The notes beneath the pieces were generated by a model, which was not told the DNA's origin, ran no database searches, and saw only the letters and a program-made list of their open reading frames with translations. The position numbers and the translations under genes are program-made. 64,000 bases of DNA from Flavobacterium cutihirudinis (GTDB taxonomy: Bacteria > Bacteroidota > Bacteroidia > Flavobacteriales > Flavobacteriaceae). Of the stretch, positions 63,706-64,000 are shown piece by piece (the first letter of the stretch is position 1; each line of letters opens with the position of its first letter). Location of the stretch: contig NZ_QRDQ01000012.1 of NCBI RefSeq assembly GCF_003385895.1, forward strand, positions 124,001 to 188,000, written 5' to 3'.

Positions 63706-64000
63706 TTTTAAGCTTTTTAAATTCTTCGAAGTCTCTCAAATAATCACTTTCATCATAGCCTTTATTCGAGATAATCAACGCAAGTGAATTTGTTGAAAAA
63801 TTTTCAAGCCTCCTCCAATACATTTTTGGTATATATAAACCATAGTAAGACCTATTTAGAGAAAACTTTGTTTCCTTTTCTCCATCATGAAGTATAACAT
63901 CAAAACTACCAGATATTGCTATAACAATTTCTTGTTGTTCTTTAAAAGCATGACTTCCTCTTATTTCGCCTCCCGGAACATCGTAAATCCAATAAGTTCT
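63698..64000 (-). CDS. FdtA-like cupin, copy 2 (C-terminal part, start outside the window)
   Basis: Reading the minus strand from 64000 gives RTYWIYDVPGGEIRGSHAFK and then an intact frame of 100 residues ending YLRDFEEFKKLKNV at the TAA at 63698-63700. The phrase order (YDVPGG, ISGSFDVILHDG, YLRDFEEF) is that of the neighbouring FdtA-like gene, so it is a tandem paralog. The second histidine of the HxH pair is Phe here (SHAF, compared with GHGH in copy 1), so its catalysis may differ. The N-terminus, about 40 residues, lies beyond 64000. Confidence 0.82.
   Translation of the reverse strand, partial: RTYWIYDVPGGEIRGSHAFKEQQEIVIAISGSFDVILHDGEKETKFSLNRSYYGLYIPKMYWRRLENFSTNSLALIISNKGYDESDYLRDFEEFKKLKNV

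Noticed and set aside
1-64000. tRNA, rRNA, CRISPR array, insertion sequence or phage genes
   Set aside because: No cloverleaf, array of spaced repeats, transposase motif, integrase or terminal inverted repeat was recognised by eye; a tRNAscan or ISfinder search would be needed to exclude small or degenerate ones.

Overview
The window looks like a Flavobacterium-type member of the Bacteroidota. The DNA is AT-rich. Shine-Dalgarno-like signals are not evident and TAnnTTTG-type promoter boxes are present. The conserved genes also fit: lptB, pssA, a PorV/PorQ-family outer-membrane protein and a DUF4105 protein. No tool was run, so all family calls come from reading the translated sequences.

Layout. 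Positions 1-5100 are a conserved chromosomal flank: the end of an AhpD-like gene, lptB (+), a GH25 lysozyme-like gene (-), pssA (-), a PorV/PorQ-like protein (+) and a DUF4105 protein (+). From 5105 to beyond 64000 every gene is on the minus strand. This is one surface-polysaccharide locus of about 59 kb, read from right to left and open at the right edge. Genes are packed, often with TAATG or ATGA overlaps, and no gap between genes exceeds 300 bases.

In transcription order the locus reads as modules. (1) 58.0-64.0 kb: two FdtA-like sugar ketoisomerases, a hexapeptide acetyltransferase and an aminotransferase (a dTDP-3-amino-3,6-dideoxyhexose route), a TagF-like glycerophosphotransferase, an asparagine-synthase-like amidotransferase and a TagD-like cytidylyltransferase. 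(2) 48.9-58.0 kb: Wzx flippase, EpsG/Wzy-like polymerase and six glycosyltransferases. (3) 41.0-48.9 kb: WbpV-like reductase, WecA/WbpL-like initiating transferase, a WxcM-like cupin, a 4-aminotransferase-like enzyme, rfbC, rfbD, rfbA and a CapD/WbpM-type dehydratase, ending in a clear hairpin. (4) 37.0-40.8 kb: Wzm/Wzt ABC exporter and two methyltransferases. (5) 23.6-37.1 kb: eleven glycosyltransferases (GT2, GT4, GT32), a methyltransferase and a CapE/CapF-like pair of short-chain dehydrogenases. (6) 18.4-23.4 kb: acyltransferase-3, NeuB, NeuC, NeuA and a 2-hydroxyacid dehydrogenase (a nonulosonic acid module). (7) 5.1-18.3 kb: MBOAT acyltransferase with an SGNH-like partner, seven glycosyltransferases or glycosyltransferase-like proteins, an O-antigen ligase/polymerase-like protein and a WbaP-type initiating transferase.

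Taken together, the window encodes two possible ways to start a glycan (WecA/WbpL-like and WbaP-like) and two ways to export it (Wzx/Wzy and Wzm/Wzt). It also encodes an unusually broad sugar and decoration set: QuiNAc-type sugars, L-rhamnose, a 3-amino-3,6-dideoxyhexose, a sialic-acid-like sugar, glycerol phosphate, O-acyl, methyl and possibly amide groups. The most useful follow-ups are whether there are one or two glycans, the predicted glycerol phosphate decoration, the twin FdtA-like genes, and the identity of the nonulosonic acid.
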